Source: Pseudomonas soli
GTDB lineage: Bacteria; Pseudomonadota; Gammaproteobacteria; Pseudomonadales; Pseudomonadaceae
NCBI RefSeq assembly: GCF_900110655.1
Contig: NZ_FOEQ01000002.1
Span: forward strand, 434,001 to 498,000
Direction of reading: 5' to 3'
DNA length: 64,000 nt
The position numbers and the translations under genes were made by a program. The notes below the pieces were generated by a model that was not told the origin of the DNA, searched no databases, and saw only the letters and a list, made by a program, of their open reading frames with translations. Position 1 is the stretch's first letter. Each line of letters starts with the position of its first letter. This document shows, piece by piece, positions 1 through 10,565 of the stretch.

Positions 1-3000
1 CGGCCAGGGCGCTGAAGTCATGCCAGTGCAGTTGCACGTGGCTGTGATCGGCCACGCACTGGTAAGGCTTGCCGTCGATGCTGGGGAAAGTGGTGCGCAG
101 GGTTTCGTGACGCACGATCAACGCCTGCAGGGCGCGCTCGAAGGCATCCACATGCAGCAGGCCCTGGAAGCGAGCCATGCCGCCGACGTTGTAGGCGGGG
201 CTATGCGGATCCATCTGCCAGAGGAACCACATGCGCTGCTGCGAGTACGACAGCGGCACCGCCTGGCGGCGGTCGACACGGGCGATGGCACCTTGCAGGT
301 TGTGTGCGCCGCAACCCTGCAGACGGGAAATTTCGGCGCAGAACGCGCCCAGCTCGCTGGCCTCGAACAAGGCCTTGAGCGGCAACTCGACATTCAGCGC
401 CTGGCGAGTGCGCGAGACGATCTGGGTGGCCAGCAGCGAGTGGCCGCCGAGGGCGAAGAAGTCATCCTGCAAGCCGACCTGCGGCCGGCCCAAGACCTCG
501 CGCCAGATCGCCGCGACCTGTTGTTGCAATGCACTTTGCGGCTCGACATGTTCATGTTGCTGCCAGACCGGTGCCGGCAGCGCCTTGCGATCGACCTTGC
601 CGTTCGGCCCCAGGGGCATCTGCGCAAGATGGATGAGTTGTGCCGGCACCATGTAGGCCGGCAGGCGCTCGGCCAATGCGGCCAGCAGCGCCTCGGTCTG
701 CTCGACACCGCTGTAATAGCCCACCAGCTGGGCACCGACGGCATCCTTGTGGATCAGTACCAGTGCCTGGGCGACACCCAGCTCGGCCAGCAGCACAGCC
801 TGCACCTCCTCCGGCTCGACGCGGAAGCCGCGCACCTTCACCTGCTGGTCGAGGCGCCCCAGGTACTCCAGGGCCTGGCTCTGCACATGCCAGCGGGCGC
901 GGTCGCCGCTGCGGTACAGCCGTGCGCCGTCGCCATCGGGCTGCGGCACGAAGCGCTCGGCGGTCAGCCCAGGGCGGCCGAGGTAGCCGCGGGCCAGGCC
1001 CGCGCCACCCAGGCACAGCTCGCCGGGCACGCCCGGCGCGGTCAACTCGAACTCATCGTCCAGCACCCGGCACAGCACGTTGCCCAGCGGGCGGCCGATA
1101 GGCGAGCGCTCGCCGTCATGCGCCTGGCAGTGCCAGTGGGTGACGTTGATCGCGGTTTCAGTCGGACCATAGCGGTTGTGCAGTTGCACCTGTGGCAGCA
1201 GTTGCAGCACGCGGTCACGCAACGCGGCGGACAACGCCTCGCCACCGGAGAACAACCGGCGCAGGCTGGTGCAGCCGGCGGCCAACGGCTCCTGGACGAA
1301 CACCTGCAGCAACGGCGGGACGAAGTGCAGCGTGGTCACCGCGTGTTGCTGGATCAGTTGGGCGATGCGCTGCGGATCGCGATGTTCGCCGGGGCCAGCC
1401 AGGACCAGCTTGCAACCGGTGACCAGCGGCCAGAAGCACTCCCACACCGACACGTCGAAGCTGATCGGCGCCTTCTGCATCAGCACGTCGCTGTCAACCA
1501 GCGCATAGCTGGCCTGCATCCACTGCAGGCGCTCGGCCAGCGCCGCATGGGTGTTGCCCACGCCCTTGGGCTGGCCGGTGGAGCCGGAGGTGTAGATCAC
1601 ATAGGCGAGGTTGTCGCCGTGCAGGTGCAGGCCGGGGGCCTGGCTTGGCCAGCTGTCCAGGTGCAACTGGTCGAGGGCGATGGCGCTCACGCCTTCGACC
1701 TGCGGCAGTTTGTCGAGCAGGCTGCTGTGGCTGAGCAGCAGGCCGGCCTGGCAATCACCGAGCATGTAGGCCAGGCGCTCGGCCGGGTAGTCGGTGTCCA
1801 GCGGCACGTAGGCGCCACCGGCCTTGAGAATGGCCAGCAGGCCGACCAGCAGCTGCGGCGAACGCTCCAGGGCAATCGCCACGCAAGTGTCCGGACCGAC
1901 GCCCTTGTCGCGCAGGTAGTGCGCCAGGCGGTTGGCCTGCTGGTGCAGTTCGGCATAGCCCAGTTGACCGCCCTCCCACACCAGCGCGGTGCGCTCGGGG
2001 CTCAGGCGCGCCTGTTCGTTGAGTTGCTCGACCAGCAGGCGCGGCGCGCTCACCATGGGCGCCTGGCCCCACTCGAGCAGTTGCGTCTGGCTGTGTTCGT
2101 CGAGCAGGCGCACCTCGCCAATGGCCAGCTGCTGCTCGGCGCAGACCTGTTCGAGCAAGGCCAGCAGATGGCTGGCCAGGCGCTTGACGGTGGCCGCCTC
2201 GAACAACCCGGCGGCGTAGTCGAAGGCCAGCGTCAGGCGGCCCTGGTGGTCTTCCTCGCTGTGCAACTGCAGGTCGAACTTGGCTTCGCGGCTGTGCCAC
2301 GGCAGCTCTTCGGCGAGCAGGCCGGGCAGGCGACGCAAGGCCGACAGGTCGCGTTGCTGGTGGTTGAACATGACCTGGAACAGGCCTTGTTCACGGGCCT
2401 GCGGCAGCGCCTCGAGCAGTTGCTCGAAGGGCAGGTCCTGATGGGCCTGGGCCTCCAGGGTGGCTTGGCGCGCCTGGGCCAGCAGCCCGGCGAACGGCAA
2501 GCGGCCGTCGAGTTCGGCGCGGAGCACCTGGGTGTTGATGAAGAAGCCGACCATGCCCTGGGTTTCCAGGCGCGGACGGTTGGCGTTGGGCACGCCGACG
2601 CGGATGTCGCCCTGGCCGCTGTAGCGGTGCAGCACAGCCTGCCAGCCGGCTAGCAGGACCATGAAAAGGCTGGCCTGCTGCTCGCGGGCCAGGTCCTTGA
2701 GGGCGCTGGTCAGTGCCGCAGGTACCTTGAGGCTGTGGCGCGCGGCGCGGCTGTGCTGCTGGCTGGCGCGGGGCTGGTCGGTGCACAGGTCGAGCACCGG
2801 CAGTTCGTCACCCAGCTTGTTCTTCCAGTAGTCGAGCTGGCGGGCGCTTTCGCCCTCGGCCAGCCACTGGCGCTGCCACTGGCCGTAGTCGGCGTAGCCC
2901 AGCGTCAGTTCGGGCAGTTGCACGGCCTGGCCCTGTGCGGCGTACAGGCGAGCGAACTCATCCAGCAGGATGTTCAGCGACCAGCCGTCGGCGACGATGT

Positions 3001-5407
3001 GGTGCAGGGTCACCCACAGCTGGTGCTCTTCGTCGTCCAGGCGCGCCAGGGTCACCCGCAGGAGCGGGCCCTGGCGCAGATCGAACGGCTGCTGCGCCTC
3101 ATCCTCGCGGCGCGCGGCCACCTCGGCGGGAGACTGCCCTTCGAGGTCCAGATGACGCAGGGTGAACGCCTGGCTCGGCAGGATGCGTTGCACGGCCTGG
3201 CCATCGACTTCGTCGAACAACGTGCGCAGGGATTCATGGCGTGCCACCAGGGCCTGGAAGCTGGCCTGCAGCGCCGCGACATCCAGCTCGCCGCGCAGGT
3301 GCAGCCCGGCGGGGATGTTGTAGGCGGCGGACTGCGGCTCCAGCTGCCACAACAGCCACAAGCGGTTCTGTGCCAGTGACTGCGGCAGGGCCTGGTCGCG
3401 GGCCTGGGTTTCGATGGTGCCGGCGGCGCTGCCACCTTCGGCGAGGACGGCCGCCACGGCGGCGCTGTATTCGGCCAGGGTCGGTGCTTCGAACAGGGTG
3501 CGCAGGCTGAGCTGGATGCCCAGTTCGTCGCCCAGGCGCGCGGTCACCTGGGTGGCCGCGATGGAGTTGCCGCCCAGCAGCAGGAAGTGATCGTGCGCCG
3601 CCACCGCCTCGACCTTGAGCAGCTCACGCCAGATTCCCGCGATCCGTACCTGCAGGTCGTCACCGGCCACGCCATTGCCCTGCTCCGTCTGCGCCATCGG
3701 GAAACGCGCATAGATATCCAGGCTGCCGTCGTTCATGCGCAGGCGGCAGGCCGAGCGCTGCAGCTTGCCGCTGGAGGTCTTGGGCAAGGCGCCCGGGTTG
3801 AGCAGCAACACCACGGCCGGCGCCTGGCGACAGGCATCGGCAGTGACCCGGCGCAGGGTATTGATCAGCGCCTCGGGCGTGTGCGCCTTCTGCACATTGC
3901 GGCTGATCTCCACCGCCACGCCGATGCCCTCCTCGCCCTGATCGTCGACGGCGAACACCGCCACCCGGCCCTTGCGCAGCACATCGACTTCACGCTCGAG
4001 GGTCTTTTCCAGGTCCTGCGGGTAGATGTTCTGGCCACGGACGATAAGCATGTCCTTCAAGCGCCCGGTGACGAACACTTCGCCATCGCGCATGAAGCCG
4101 AGATCGCCGGTGCGCAGCCAGGTCTGGCCGTCACGCTCGACAAAGGTCCGGGCGCTGGCCTCGGGGTTGCGCCAGTAGCCTAGGGCGATGCTCGGGCCGC
4201 CGGCCCAGATCTCGCCGACCCGGTTGTCCTCCAGCACCTCCAGGCGCTGCGGGTCGACAATGCACACCGCATGGCCCGGCTGCGGGTAGCCGCAGCTCAT
4301 CAGCACGCTGCCCTGGCCGGGCTCGGCGCGGTTGGCGGCGAAGGCCTCGGCATCCAGCTCCAGCGCGCCGATACCCTGGCCACGGCGGCTGCCGCTGACG
4401 AACAGGGTGGCCTCGGCCAGGCCATAGCTGGCGAAGAAGCTGCTGGCGGTGAAGCCGCAGGCGGCAAACTTTTCAGCGAAGGTATCGAGACTGTCCTGGC
4501 GGATCGGCTCGGACCCCGAATAGGCCACGCGCCAGCGGCTCAGGTCCAGGCCGGCGAGCGCGGCCTCGCTGACCCGCTCGCTGCACAGCCGGTAGGCGAA
4601 ATCCGGACCGCCACTGATGGTGCCGCCGTACTCGCTGATCGCCTGCAGCCAGCGCAATGGCCGGGCGAGGAAATAGCCCGGCGACATCAGCACGCAGGGC
4701 ACGCCACTGAAGATCGGCTGCAGCAGGCCACCGATCAGGCCCATGTCGTGGTACAGCGGCAACCAGCTGACGATCACGTCGTCCGGATTCAGATCGATGC
4801 CGAAACCGTGGCGAATCAGCTGTTCGTTGGCCACAAGGTTGCCATGACTGACCTGCACGCCCTTGGGCAGCGCGGTGGAGCCGGAGGTGTATTGCAGAAA
4901 AGCGATGTCGCTGCCTTCCAGCACCGGCTCGTGCCATTGCGCGGCCAACTGCGGATCCAGGCTGTCCACGGCCAGCAGGCCCGGAGCCTTGGCGCCAGCC
5001 AAGGCGTCGAGACCCTGCAAGCTGTCTTCCAGCGCCTTTACCGTCAGCAGCAAGCGCGGTTCGGCGTCGTCGATGATCGACAGCAGGCGTTCCTGATGGT
5101 GCTGACGCGACGACTCCGGCGGGTAGGCCGGCACGGCGATCACCCCGGCATACAGGCAGCCGAAGAACGCCGCGACGTAGTCCGGCCCACTGGGAAACAG
5201 CAGTACGGCACGCTCGCCGAACCCGGCCTGCGACTGCAACGCCGCCGCGATGGTCCGTGCGCGCTGGTCGAGGTCCCGATAGCTGAGCACTGCCTGCTCG
5301 CCGGGCGCATCGGCCAGGAAGCGCAAGGCAATGCGCTCCGGGGTCTGGGCGGCGCGTTGCGCCAAGGCCTGGACCAGCGAGTGCGGGAGTTCGAAGGCGT
5401 CCGTCAT
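1..5407 (-). CDS. pvdL: Pyoverdine chromophore non-ribosomal peptide synthetase PvdL (5' part; runs off the window)
   Basis: Cytoplasmic NRPS that starts the pyoverdine chromophore. About 1,800 N-terminal residues are visible. In order: a fatty-acyl-AMP ligase-type domain (about 1-580, YTSGST near 174), a carrier domain (GGNS serine near 614), a condensation domain (HHIVADG near 800), an adenylation domain (YTSGSTGQPKG near 1272, NRYGPTE near 1412, NGKVDRK before the carrier), a second carrier (LGGHS near 1655) and the start of a second condensation domain (from about 1725). An acyl-ligase module ahead of C-A-T is the hallmark of PvdL, whose first amino acid is Glu in characterised strains. 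The eight specificity positions of the A domain read D-V-W-H-F-S-R-I by my alignment to GrsA. The ATG at 5407 follows an AGGAA ribosome site. The gene is divergent from pfrI, as in P. putida. I see no stop in the frame down to position 1. Confidence 0.95.
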   Translation of the reverse strand, partial: MTDAFELPHSLVQALAQRAAQTPERIALRFLADAPGEQAVLSYRDLDQRARTIAAALQSQAGFGERAVLLFPSGPDYVAAFFGCLYAGVIAVPAYPPESSRQHHQERLLSIIDDAEPRLLLTVKALEDSLQGLDALAGAKAPGLLAVDSLDPQLAAQWHEPVLEGSDIAFLQYTSGSTALPKGVQVSHGNLVANEQLIRHGFGIDLNPDDVIVSWLPLYHDMGLIGGLLQPIFSGVPCVLMSPGYFLARPLRWLQAISEYGGTISGGPDFAYRLCSERVSEAALAGLDLSRWRVAYSGSEPIRQDSLDTFAEKFAACGFTASSFFASYGLAEATLFVSGSRRGQGIGALELDAEAFAANRAEPGQGSVLMSCGYPQPGHAVCIVDPQRLEVLEDNRVGEIWAGGPSIALGYWRNPEASARTFVERDGQTWLRTGDLGFMRDGEVFVTGRLKDMLIVRGQNIYPQDLEKTLEREVDVLRKGRVAVFAVDDQGEEGIGVAVEISRNVQKAHTPEALINTLRRVTADACRQAPAVVLLLNPGALPKTSSGKLQRSACRLRMNDGSLDIYARFPMAQTEQGNGVAGDDLQVRIAGIWRELLKVEAVAAHDHFLLLGGNSIAATQVTARLGDELGIQLSLRTLFEAPTLAEYSAAVAAVLAEGGSAAGTIETQARDQALPQSLAQNRLWLLWQLEPQSAAYNIPAGLHLRGELDVAALQASFQALVARHESLRTLFDEVDGQAVQRILPSQAFTLRHLDLEGQSPAEVAARREDEAQQPFDLRQGPLLRVTLARLDDEEHQLWVTLHHIVADGWSLNILLDEFARLYAAQGQAVQLPELTLGYADYGQWQRQWLAEGESARQLDYWKNKLGDELPVLDLCTDQPRASQQHSRAARHSLKVPAALTSALKDLAREQQASLFMVLLAGWQAVLHRYSGQGDIRVGVPNANRPRLETQGMVGFFINTQVLRAELDGRLPFAGLLAQARQATLEAQAHQDLPFEQLLEALPQAREQGLFQVMFNHQQRDLSALRRLPGLLAEELPWHSREAKFDLQLHSEEDHQGRLTLAFDYAAGLFEAATVKRLASHLLALLEQVCAEQQLAIGEVRLLDEHSQTQLLEWGQAPMVSAPRLLVEQLNEQARLSPERTALVWEGGQLGYAELHQQANRLAHYLRDKGVGPDTCVAIALERSPQLLVGLLAILKAGGAYVPLDTDYPAERLAYMLGDCQAGLLLSHSSLLDKLPQVEGVSAIALDQLHLDSWPSQAPGLHLHGDNLAYVIYTSGSTGQPKGVGNTHAALAERLQWMQASYALVDSDVLMQKAPISFDVSVWECFWPLVTGCKLVLAGPGEHRDPQRIAQLIQQHAVTTLHFVPPLLQVFVQEPLAAGCTSLRRLFSGGEALSAALRDRVLQLLPQVQLHNRYGPTETAINVTHWHCQAHDGERSPIGRPLGNVLCRVLDDEFELTAPGVPGELCLGGAGLARGYLGRPGLTAERFVPQPDGDGARLYRSGDRARWHVQSQALEYLGRLDQQVKVRGFRVEPEEVQAVLLAELGVAQALVLIHKDAVGAQLVGYYSGVEQTEALLAALAERLPAYMVPAQLIHLAQMPLGPNGKVDRKALPAPVWQQHEHVEPQSALQQQVAAIWREVLGRPQVGLQDDFFALGGHSLLATQIVSRTRQALNVELPLKALFEASELGAFCAEISRLQGCGAHNLQGAIARVDRRQAVPLSYSQQRMWFLWQMDPHSPAYNVGGMARFQGLLHVDAFERALQALIVRHETLRTTFPSIDGKPYQCVADHSHVQLHWHDFSALA

Positions 5408-5498
5408 GGAATGTTCCTGCCAGTGTCTGGGTGAGTCGCGCCTGACTGGTCCGCGCGACTGGCGGGCAGTGTTGGGCAGCCGAGATGTACACAGGGGA

Positions 5499-5522
5499 AC
5501 GGATGGGCGGGAAAAGAAATTA
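5499..5522 (-). promoter_or_regulatory. PvdS-type (iron-starvation) promoter of pvdL
   Basis: On the minus strand the sequence reads TAATT, exactly 16 bases, then CGT. The consensus for PvdS-family sigma factors is TAAAT-N16-CGT, so this is a one-base variant of the -35 element with correct spacing. It lies about 90 bp upstream of the pvdL start. The cognate sigma factor is encoded next door at 5724. Confidence 0.75.
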
Positions 5523-5627
5523 GGCCCATCGGAAGGCCGCAAAGGGCGAACGCAGAGGCAAAAGTTGAAGCGTTTCACACAGCGAAGCTTAGAACTGAAA
5601 TGTATGAAAACTCATTAACTTTCGTAT

Positions 5628-5656
5628 TTGACAATCATTATCATTACGAATAGCTT
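5628..5656 (+). promoter_or_regulatory. Sigma-70 promoter overlapped by a Fur box, driving pfrI
   Basis: TTGACA (5628-5633), a 17-bp spacer and TAGCTT (5651-5656) form a good housekeeping promoter. The spacer contains an AT-rich Fur-box-like stretch (ACAATCATTATCATTAC, 5631-5647) close to the GATAAT-repeat consensus. Fur with iron should block the promoter, so the sigma factor is made only under iron starvation. Confidence 0.8.
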
Positions 5657-5723
5657 GTCGCACGTCGTAGGAAGCCTCCTTAAGAGGTGCGCTCCCTCTC
5701 CTCTCTGAGACAAGGTGATTTCC

Positions 5724-6251
5724 ATGGCGGAACAACTATCCACAGGTAAGTGCGATTCACCGTTACTCCAGGCATTCGTCGACAACCGCAGCATCCTGGT
5801 CAAGATCGCAGCCCGCATTACCGGCTGCCGCTCGCGCGCCGAGGATGTGGTGCAGGATGCCTTCTTCAGGCTCAGCGCCGCCCCGCAGATCACCTCATCG
5901 TTCAAGGCCCAGCTCAGCTACCTGTTCCAGATCGTGCGCAACCTCGCTATCGATCACTACCGCAAACAGGCCATGGAACTGAGGTACTCCGGCAGCGAAG
6001 AGGAAGGGATGAACGTGGTCATCCAGAACGCTTCACCTGAAGCCACCCACATCAACCTCGCCACCCTGGAACACATCGCCGACGCCCTCGAGGAATTGCC
6101 CAAGCGCACCCGCTACGCCTTCGAGATGTACCGCCTGCATGGCGTGCCGCAGAAAGATATCGCCAAGGAGCTGGGCGTCTCGCCGACACTGGTCAACTTC
6201 ATGATCCGCGATGCGCTGATCCATTGCCGCAAGAGCAGCCGCCTGGGGTGA
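5724..6251 (+). CDS. pfrI: ECF sigma factor for pyoverdine synthesis (PvdS/PfrI)
   Basis: Extracytoplasmic-function sigma factor of 175 residues that directs RNA polymerase to iron-starvation promoters of pyoverdine genes. Sigma region 2 is visible (ARITGCRSRAEDVVQDAFF, then the Y-x-F-x-I-V-R-N-L stretch), and region 4 carries the helix-turn-helix around GVPQKDIAKELGVSPTLV. The protein start MAEQLST resembles P. aeruginosa PvdS, so I chose the ATG at 5724 with AAGG at 5712-5715 upstream; an in-frame GTG at 5715 is possible. It is divergent from pvdL. Activity is normally restrained by an anti-sigma factor tied to the pyoverdine receptor, not present in this window. Confidence 0.93.
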   Translation: MAEQLSTGKCDSPLLQAFVDNRSILVKIAARITGCRSRAEDVVQDAFFRLSAAPQITSSFKAQLSYLFQIVRNLAIDHYRKQAMELRYSGSEEEGMNVVIQNASPEATHINLATLEHIADALEELPKRTRYAFEMYRLHGVPQKDIAKELGVSPTLVNFMIRDALIHCRKSSRLG

Positions 6252-6349
6252 GGCCGTTGGAGTTGGGTAAACCCGCTCTTGCAGGGCCGCGTTTACCTCA
6301 GCGACCGTGCCACCACTCCTTACTGAATACGCGAGGGTCTTGCCAGAAT

Positions 6350-7150
6350 TTAGTCGTGGGGCGCTTCGACGGTGATCTGGTACGGTCGGAAGATGCGCAG
6401 CAGTTCGCCATTTTCCCGCAACTGGCGCAGCAGGCTGGCGAACGCCTCGGGGCTGATGGACGCCCCAGGACGCAGCAGCGCGTAGTGGTGGTAGACCTGG
6501 TCGACCCGCTGCGATGCCAGCAACTGGCTGGAACTGTCCGGGTTGCGCTTGAGGAAATCGCTGAGATAGGAACGGGTGACCAGAGCGATGTCCGCACGCC
6601 CACGCTCGACCATGTTCAGGTTGCTGTCGTGGGAATAGGTCAGGGTCGCCCTGTAGCGCTTCTTCAACCACGCCGGGTCCGGATTGAAATCGGCGAAGGC
6701 GTAGTGGTAGCCATTGAACAACGCCAGGCGCTTGCCTTCGAGGTCGTCGAAGTAGTGCTGGTCACGCCCGGCCTGCTGGCGGCTGACGAAGATCTCGGCA
6801 TCCTCCAGCCCCATGTCCACGGTATTGTGGGCAATTTCCTGCCAGCCCCACTGCGGGTTCTCGAAAATCGCCATGTCGGTGCGGCCTTGCTGGAAATCGC
6901 CAAAGCGCCGGGGGATCGAGGTGGGCACCAGGACGAAACGGTGCCGGGACTGCAAACGGTTCAACGCCTCGACCAATTGCGGCAGCAAACCGGTGTCGGC
7001 GCCCTGCTCGGGGCGCACGGTATAGGGTGGGAAGTGCGCCGCCCCGATCTTCACTTCCAGCACCTCGTCGGCCCGCGCCGCACTGCCCAGCGATACCGCG
7101 GCCAACAATAACAGGGAGGACGATACCTTGACGCTGGACAGTGGAATCAA
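6350..7150 (-). CDS. Periplasmic solute-binding protein, amino-acid ABC type (SBP_bac_3-like)
   Basis: Protein of 266 residues with a signal peptide (charged start, hydrophobic core, cleavage likely after ARA near residue 27). The mature part has the ABC-transporter family-3 binding-protein layout (AHFPPYTV near the start, D-M-A-I-F in the middle, R-A-D-I-A-L-V near residue 195). No permease or ATPase gene is adjacent, so it may be a stand-alone sensor or binding protein, as is common in Pseudomonas. The ligand cannot be told. It is convergent with pfrI; the 98-bp gap contains a GGTAAAC/GTTTACC inverted repeat that could end transcription. Confidence 0.8.
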   Translation of the reverse strand: MIPLSSVKVSSSLLLLAAVSLGSAARADEVLEVKIGAAHFPPYTVRPEQGADTGLLPQLVEALNRLQSRHRFVLVPTSIPRRFGDFQQGRTDMAIFENPQWGWQEIAHNTVDMGLEDAEIFVSRQQAGRDQHYFDDLEGKRLALFNGYHYAFADFNPDPAWLKKRYRATLTYSHDSNLNMVERGRADIALVTRSYLSDFLKRNPDSSSQLLASQRVDQVYHHYALLRPGASISPEAFASLLRQLRENGELLRIFRPYQITVEAPHD

Positions 7151-7334
7151 GTCGGGACACTCATCACGGGTGGGGGCCTTAATGCGCCTAAGCTAGGCGT
7201 TTTCCCACACGGGCACAACCGCCGAATATGCCAAAGTGCCAGGGGATGCCGTGGCCCTCGACTTTGGCTACGCTCTACGGGCCGGCAGGCTCTAAAGAGT
7301 CCGTCGGCCTTCATGCATTGAAAGGGAGCCTGGC

Positions 7335-7886
7335 ATGGGCCACTGGTTGGTGATCGACCTGGAAGCCACCACCGACGACGGTGGCTGGCCGGTCACGGAA
7401 ATGGAAATCATTGAAATCGGCGCGAGCCTGGTCACCCGCGAAGGGCGCGAGGTCGATCACTTCCAGCGTTTCGTACGCCCCAGGCGGCGCCCGCAGTTGA
7501 CGCCATTCTGCTGCCAACTGACCCACATCGCCCAGGCCGACGTCGATGGCGCAGAAAAATTCGACCTGGTCTGGCGCCAGTTCGAACAATGGCTGCAACC
7601 GCACCAGGCGCAGTTGCACGCATGGGTCAGCTGGGGCGACTACGACCGCAAGCAGTTGCTGCAGGAGTGGCAACTGCATCATGTGCGCAGCGTGCTGGAG
7701 CAGCTGCCGCATATCAACCTCAAGCAACGTTTCGCCAAGGCCCGCCATCTGCAGCGCCCGGCTGGCCTGAACAGTGCCCTGCAACTGGCCGGCCTGCAGT
7801 TTTCCGGGCAGCAGCACCGAGCCTTGGAAGACGCGCGCAACACCGCCCGCCTGCTGCCCTCGAGCCTGCCGCCGGGCACCGCCTGA
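7335..7886 (+). CDS. DEDDh 3'-5' exonuclease family protein
   Basis: Protein of 183 residues of the DnaQ/ERI-1-like exonuclease superfamily. Motif ExoI is V-I-D-L-E-A-T near residue 6 (the D-x-E pair), ExoII is S-W-G-D-Y-D in the middle, and ExoIII is H-R-A-L-E-D-A-R near the end, giving the DEDDh set. The ATG at 7335 follows GGGAG. Such proteins trim the 3' ends of RNA or DNA; the substrate is not evident. It stands alone between a divergent binding-protein gene and ppnP. Confidence 0.85.
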   Translation: MGHWLVIDLEATTDDGGWPVTEMEIIEIGASLVTREGREVDHFQRFVRPRRRPQLTPFCCQLTHIAQADVDGAEKFDLVWRQFEQWLQPHQAQLHAWVSWGDYDRKQLLQEWQLHHVRSVLEQLPHINLKQRFAKARHLQRPAGLNSALQLAGLQFSGQQHRALEDARNTARLLPSSLPPGTA

Positions 7887-7957
7887 AACAGATGACGCTG
7901 GGGCGGGCCTTGGGCATACTGGCCAGCCTTTTTTCATCCCTTTTCAGGAGTCGCCCG

Positions 7958-8242
7958 ATGTTCAAGGTCAATGAGTACTTCGATGGCACCGTCAAGTCGA
8001 TCGCCTTCGAAGGCAAGGAAGGTCCGGCCACCGTAGGCGTGATGGCCCCAGGCGAGTACGAGTTCGGCACCGCCAAGCGCGAGATCATGCATGTGGTTTC
8101 CGGCGCCCTGAGCGTGAAGCTGCCGGGTAGCGACAACTGGGAAACCTTCAACGCTGGCGACAAGTTCAACGTGGCCGCCGACAGCAAGTTCCAACTGAAG
8201 GTAGCCGTGGACACTGCCTACCTGTGCGAGTACCGCGACTAA
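7958..8242 (+). CDS. ppnP: Pyrimidine/purine nucleoside phosphorylase PpnP
   Basis: Small cupin protein of 94 residues, the usual length of the PpnP (former DUF1255/YaiE) family. Recognisable stretches are F-D-G-T-V-K-S near the start, [11 protein letters not shown] and the cupin core H-V-V-S-G-A-L. The family splits diverse nucleosides with phosphate to base and ribose-1-phosphate, a salvage role. The ATG at 7958 follows CAGGAG. It is followed by REP sequences. Confidence 0.9.
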   Translation: MFKVNEYFDGTVKSIAFEGKEGPATVGVMAPGEYEFGTAKREIMHVVSGALSVKLPGSDNWETFNAGDKFNVAADSKFQLKVAVDTAYLCEYRD

Positions 8243-8262
8243 GCACCAACCTGTAACGCCCT

Positions 8263-8377
8263 CATCGCCGGCAAGCCGGCTCCCACAGGGACGGCGCTTG
8301 GCTTTAGGGCAGCGTGGCCGGGGTGGGAGCCGGCTTGTCGTGGCGACGAACCGCAGCGATGGGCTGCAAAGCAGCCC
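8263..8377. repeat. Inverted pair of P. putida-type REP sequences plus hairpin
   Basis: Two REP elements face each other (8263-8290 and 8321-8349); both contain a GCCGGC-AAGCCGGCTCCCAC-like core. They are followed by a perfect hairpin, GGGCTGC-AAA-GCAGCCC (8361-8377). The unit sits between the convergent ends of ppnP and the hydrolase gene and may serve as a bidirectional terminator. Confidence 0.8.
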
Positions 8378-8385
8378 CAAGCGGT

Positions 8386-9078
8386 CTAGACCTTGAGAAA
8401 CGCCGCCACCCGCTCCGCCGCCGCCTGCATATGCTGCTCGTGGCTGAACCCCGAGGCCTTCAGCGGCTTCAGATCATGGTCCGCCGCCGCCAGCCAGCTC
8501 ACCTCGATCGCCGGCGATAGCGCATACCCCTCGACCGCCTCGCGATTGCCCAGGGCATCCCGCTCGCCCTGCACGATCAGCGTGCGTGTGCGCAGGCCCG
8601 CAAGATGCTCCACGCGGGGTTTCTCCGGCTTGCCAACGGCATAGAACGGATACCCCAGACACACCAGCGCATCGGCGCCCAGTTCATCAGCCAACAGGCT
8701 GGCCATGCGCCCCCCCATGGACTTGCCACCTATGGCCAACGGCCCTGCGACTAAACGCCGCACCTGTTCGTATACAGTCCGCCAGGACTCCAGCAACACC
8801 TTCTGCGGATTGGGCGGCCGCTTGCCGCCATTCATCCGCCGTTCGGCCATGTAGGGAAACTCGAAGCGCACCACCCCTACCCCTTGCCCCGCCAGCCTTT
8901 GCGCCATGTCCTCCATGAACCCGCTGTCCATCGGCGCACCGGCGCCGTGGGCCAGGATCAGGCAGCCGCAAACGCCGCGATCCGCCGGAATTTGCGGAGG
9001 ATCGCAGCGCAAGCCTGGGACATTTCCGATCTTCGCCCATTGATCCCCGTCAATACCGGCACTTTGCCCATTAATCAT
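8386..9078 (-). CDS. Alpha/beta hydrolase, KANL3/Tex30-like family
   Basis: Cytoplasmic alpha/beta-fold protein of about 230 residues. The oxyanion region is [12 protein letters not shown], the nucleophile elbow G-K-S-M-G-G, and the probable acid and base are the Asp of G-E-R-D-A-L-G and the His of A-D-H-D-L-K. The substrate is unknown. I chose the ATG at 9078; an upstream in-frame ATG at 9135 would overlap ccoN1. The Anr box of the divergent cco operon lies inside the first codons of this gene. Confidence 0.8.
   Translation of the reverse strand: MINGQSAGIDGDQWAKIGNVPGLRCDPPQIPADRGVCGCLILAHGAGAPMDSGFMEDMAQRLAGQGVGVVRFEFPYMAERRMNGGKRPPNPQKVLLESWRTVYEQVRRLVAGPLAIGGKSMGGRMASLLADELGADALVCLGYPFYAVGKPEKPRVEHLAGLRTRTLIVQGERDALGNREAVEGYALSPAIEVSWLAAADHDLKPLKASGFSHEQHMQAAAERVAAFLKV
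9040..9053 (+). promoter_or_regulatory. Anr/Fnr box of the cco-1 operon
   Basis: TTGAT-CCCC-GTCAA matches the Anr consensus TTGAT-N4-ATCAA at nine of ten positions. Its centre is about 41 bp upstream of the start site expected from the -10-like TAATCA at 9073-9078, the class II activation distance. The box lies within the start of the divergent hydrolase gene, so induction may interfere with that gene. Confidence 0.75.
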
Positions 9079-9127
9079 GCTTGCCTCGCTGTCTAGCCTG
9101 CCTATAACCGTGGATGGGAACCCATAC

Positions 9128-10552
<1,425 letters not shown>

Positions 10553-10565
10553 GGAGTAGAGCCTG

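Noticed and set aside
20..2653. 877-codon open frame on the plus strand
   Set aside because: It is antisense to pvdL. The minus-strand frame shows full NRPS domain motifs, and high third-position GC opens the complementary frame.
4271..5434. 387-codon plus-strand open frame
   Set aside because: Antisense shadow of the acyl-ligase domain of pvdL.
8263..8377. CRISPR-like array in the repeats after ppnP and elsewhere
   Set aside because: The repeats are inverted REP pairs with no regular spacers; no cas genes are present in the window.
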